Of a DNA stretch of 40,626 nucleotides, positions 40,528-40,626 are shown one piece after another. The stretch lies in assembly GCF_002154505.1 (NCBI RefSeq), contig NZ_MUBM01000154.1, positions 1 through 40,626 of the forward strand, read 5' to 3'. The DNA comes from Streptomyces carpinensis (lineage in GTDB: Bacteria > Actinomycetota > Actinomycetes > Streptomycetales > Streptomycetaceae). Position 1 is the stretch's first letter. Each line of letters begins with the position of its first letter. The notes beneath the pieces are model-generated. The model was not told the DNA's origin. It did no database searches and was given only the letters and a program-made list of their open reading frames with translations. A program made the translations under genes and the position numbers.

Positions 40528-40626
40528 CGCGCTCGCCGCCCTGGCCACGGTCGTCTGGGCCGGCAGCTTCGTCACCTCCCGCGCACTGCACGACACCGTG
40601 CCTCCCGTGCAGCACGCCTTCTGGCG
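40397..40626. repeat. Near-perfect 230-bp palindrome at the window end
   Basis: Bases 40397-40504 are the exact reverse complement of 40519-40626; the centre (40505-40518) also pairs except at 40505/40518 and 40509/40514. Thus both strands encode LGIALAALATVVWAGSF and onward. The window ends exactly at the arm's last base. Confidence 0.95.

Noticed and set aside
40397..40626. Streptomyces chromosome telomere
   Set aside because: Telomeres there have several short diverse palindromes with GCGCAGC-type loops in non-coding DNA; this is one long palindrome made of coding sequence.

Overview
The window is very GC-rich actinobacterial DNA. GC-biased third codon positions, frequent GTG starts, dense genes and the gene families present all point to a Streptomyces chromosome. 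The left end lies inside a tRNA-Gly gene. The right end stops exactly at the outer edge of a near-perfect 230-bp palindrome, which looks like a contig end.

Region 1 (1-3.3 kb) is an accretion zone behind the tRNA. Three copies of a tRNA-Gly 3' half (1-30, about 1840-1880, about 2943-2984) are each followed by a hairpin terminator and become more degenerate with distance. Between them are a truncated, frameshifted tyrosine integrase, a LOG-family gene and a repeat-bearing secreted protein. I read this as the residue of successive integrations at one tRNA.

Region 2 (3.8-11.5 kb) holds single genes: a membrane acyltransferase, an HD-domain protein, a SpoIIE-type phosphatase, an Eis-like acetyltransferase, a Nei-type DNA glycosylase, ribose-5-phosphate isomerase B and an amino-acid permease.

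Region 3 (11.6-20.7 kb) has an FAD oxidoreductase converging on the biotin transporter bioY, then a sulfur-scavenging operon (binding lipoprotein, permease, ATPase, flavin monooxygenase, TauD-like dioxygenase). The operon has an unusual leader: a duplicated 23-bp site, a promoter, a 12-codon ORF with two rare TGT cysteine codons, and four 18-bp tandem repeats that form a Ser-rich short ORF. A second, paralogous amino-acid permease follows.

Region 4 (20.7-38.7 kb) has an iron-type superoxide dismutase behind a clear Nur-type site, a zinc-ribbon protein, an Rv2466c-like DsbA-family protein, two paralogous aminopeptidase N genes 11 kb apart, an AbiEi-like protein, a VOC/flavin-oxidase/Nudix operon divergent from a CGNR regulator, a large secreted subtilase, an ECF sigma/anti-sigma-like pair, aspartate-semialdehyde dehydrogenase and a DUF1203 protein.

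Region 5 (38.7-40.6 kb) has a LysR regulator and an EamA transporter whose N-terminus runs into the terminal palindrome.

No rRNA, CRISPR array, complete insertion sequence or replication origin was seen. Functions are assigned from motifs read by eye, without database searches.
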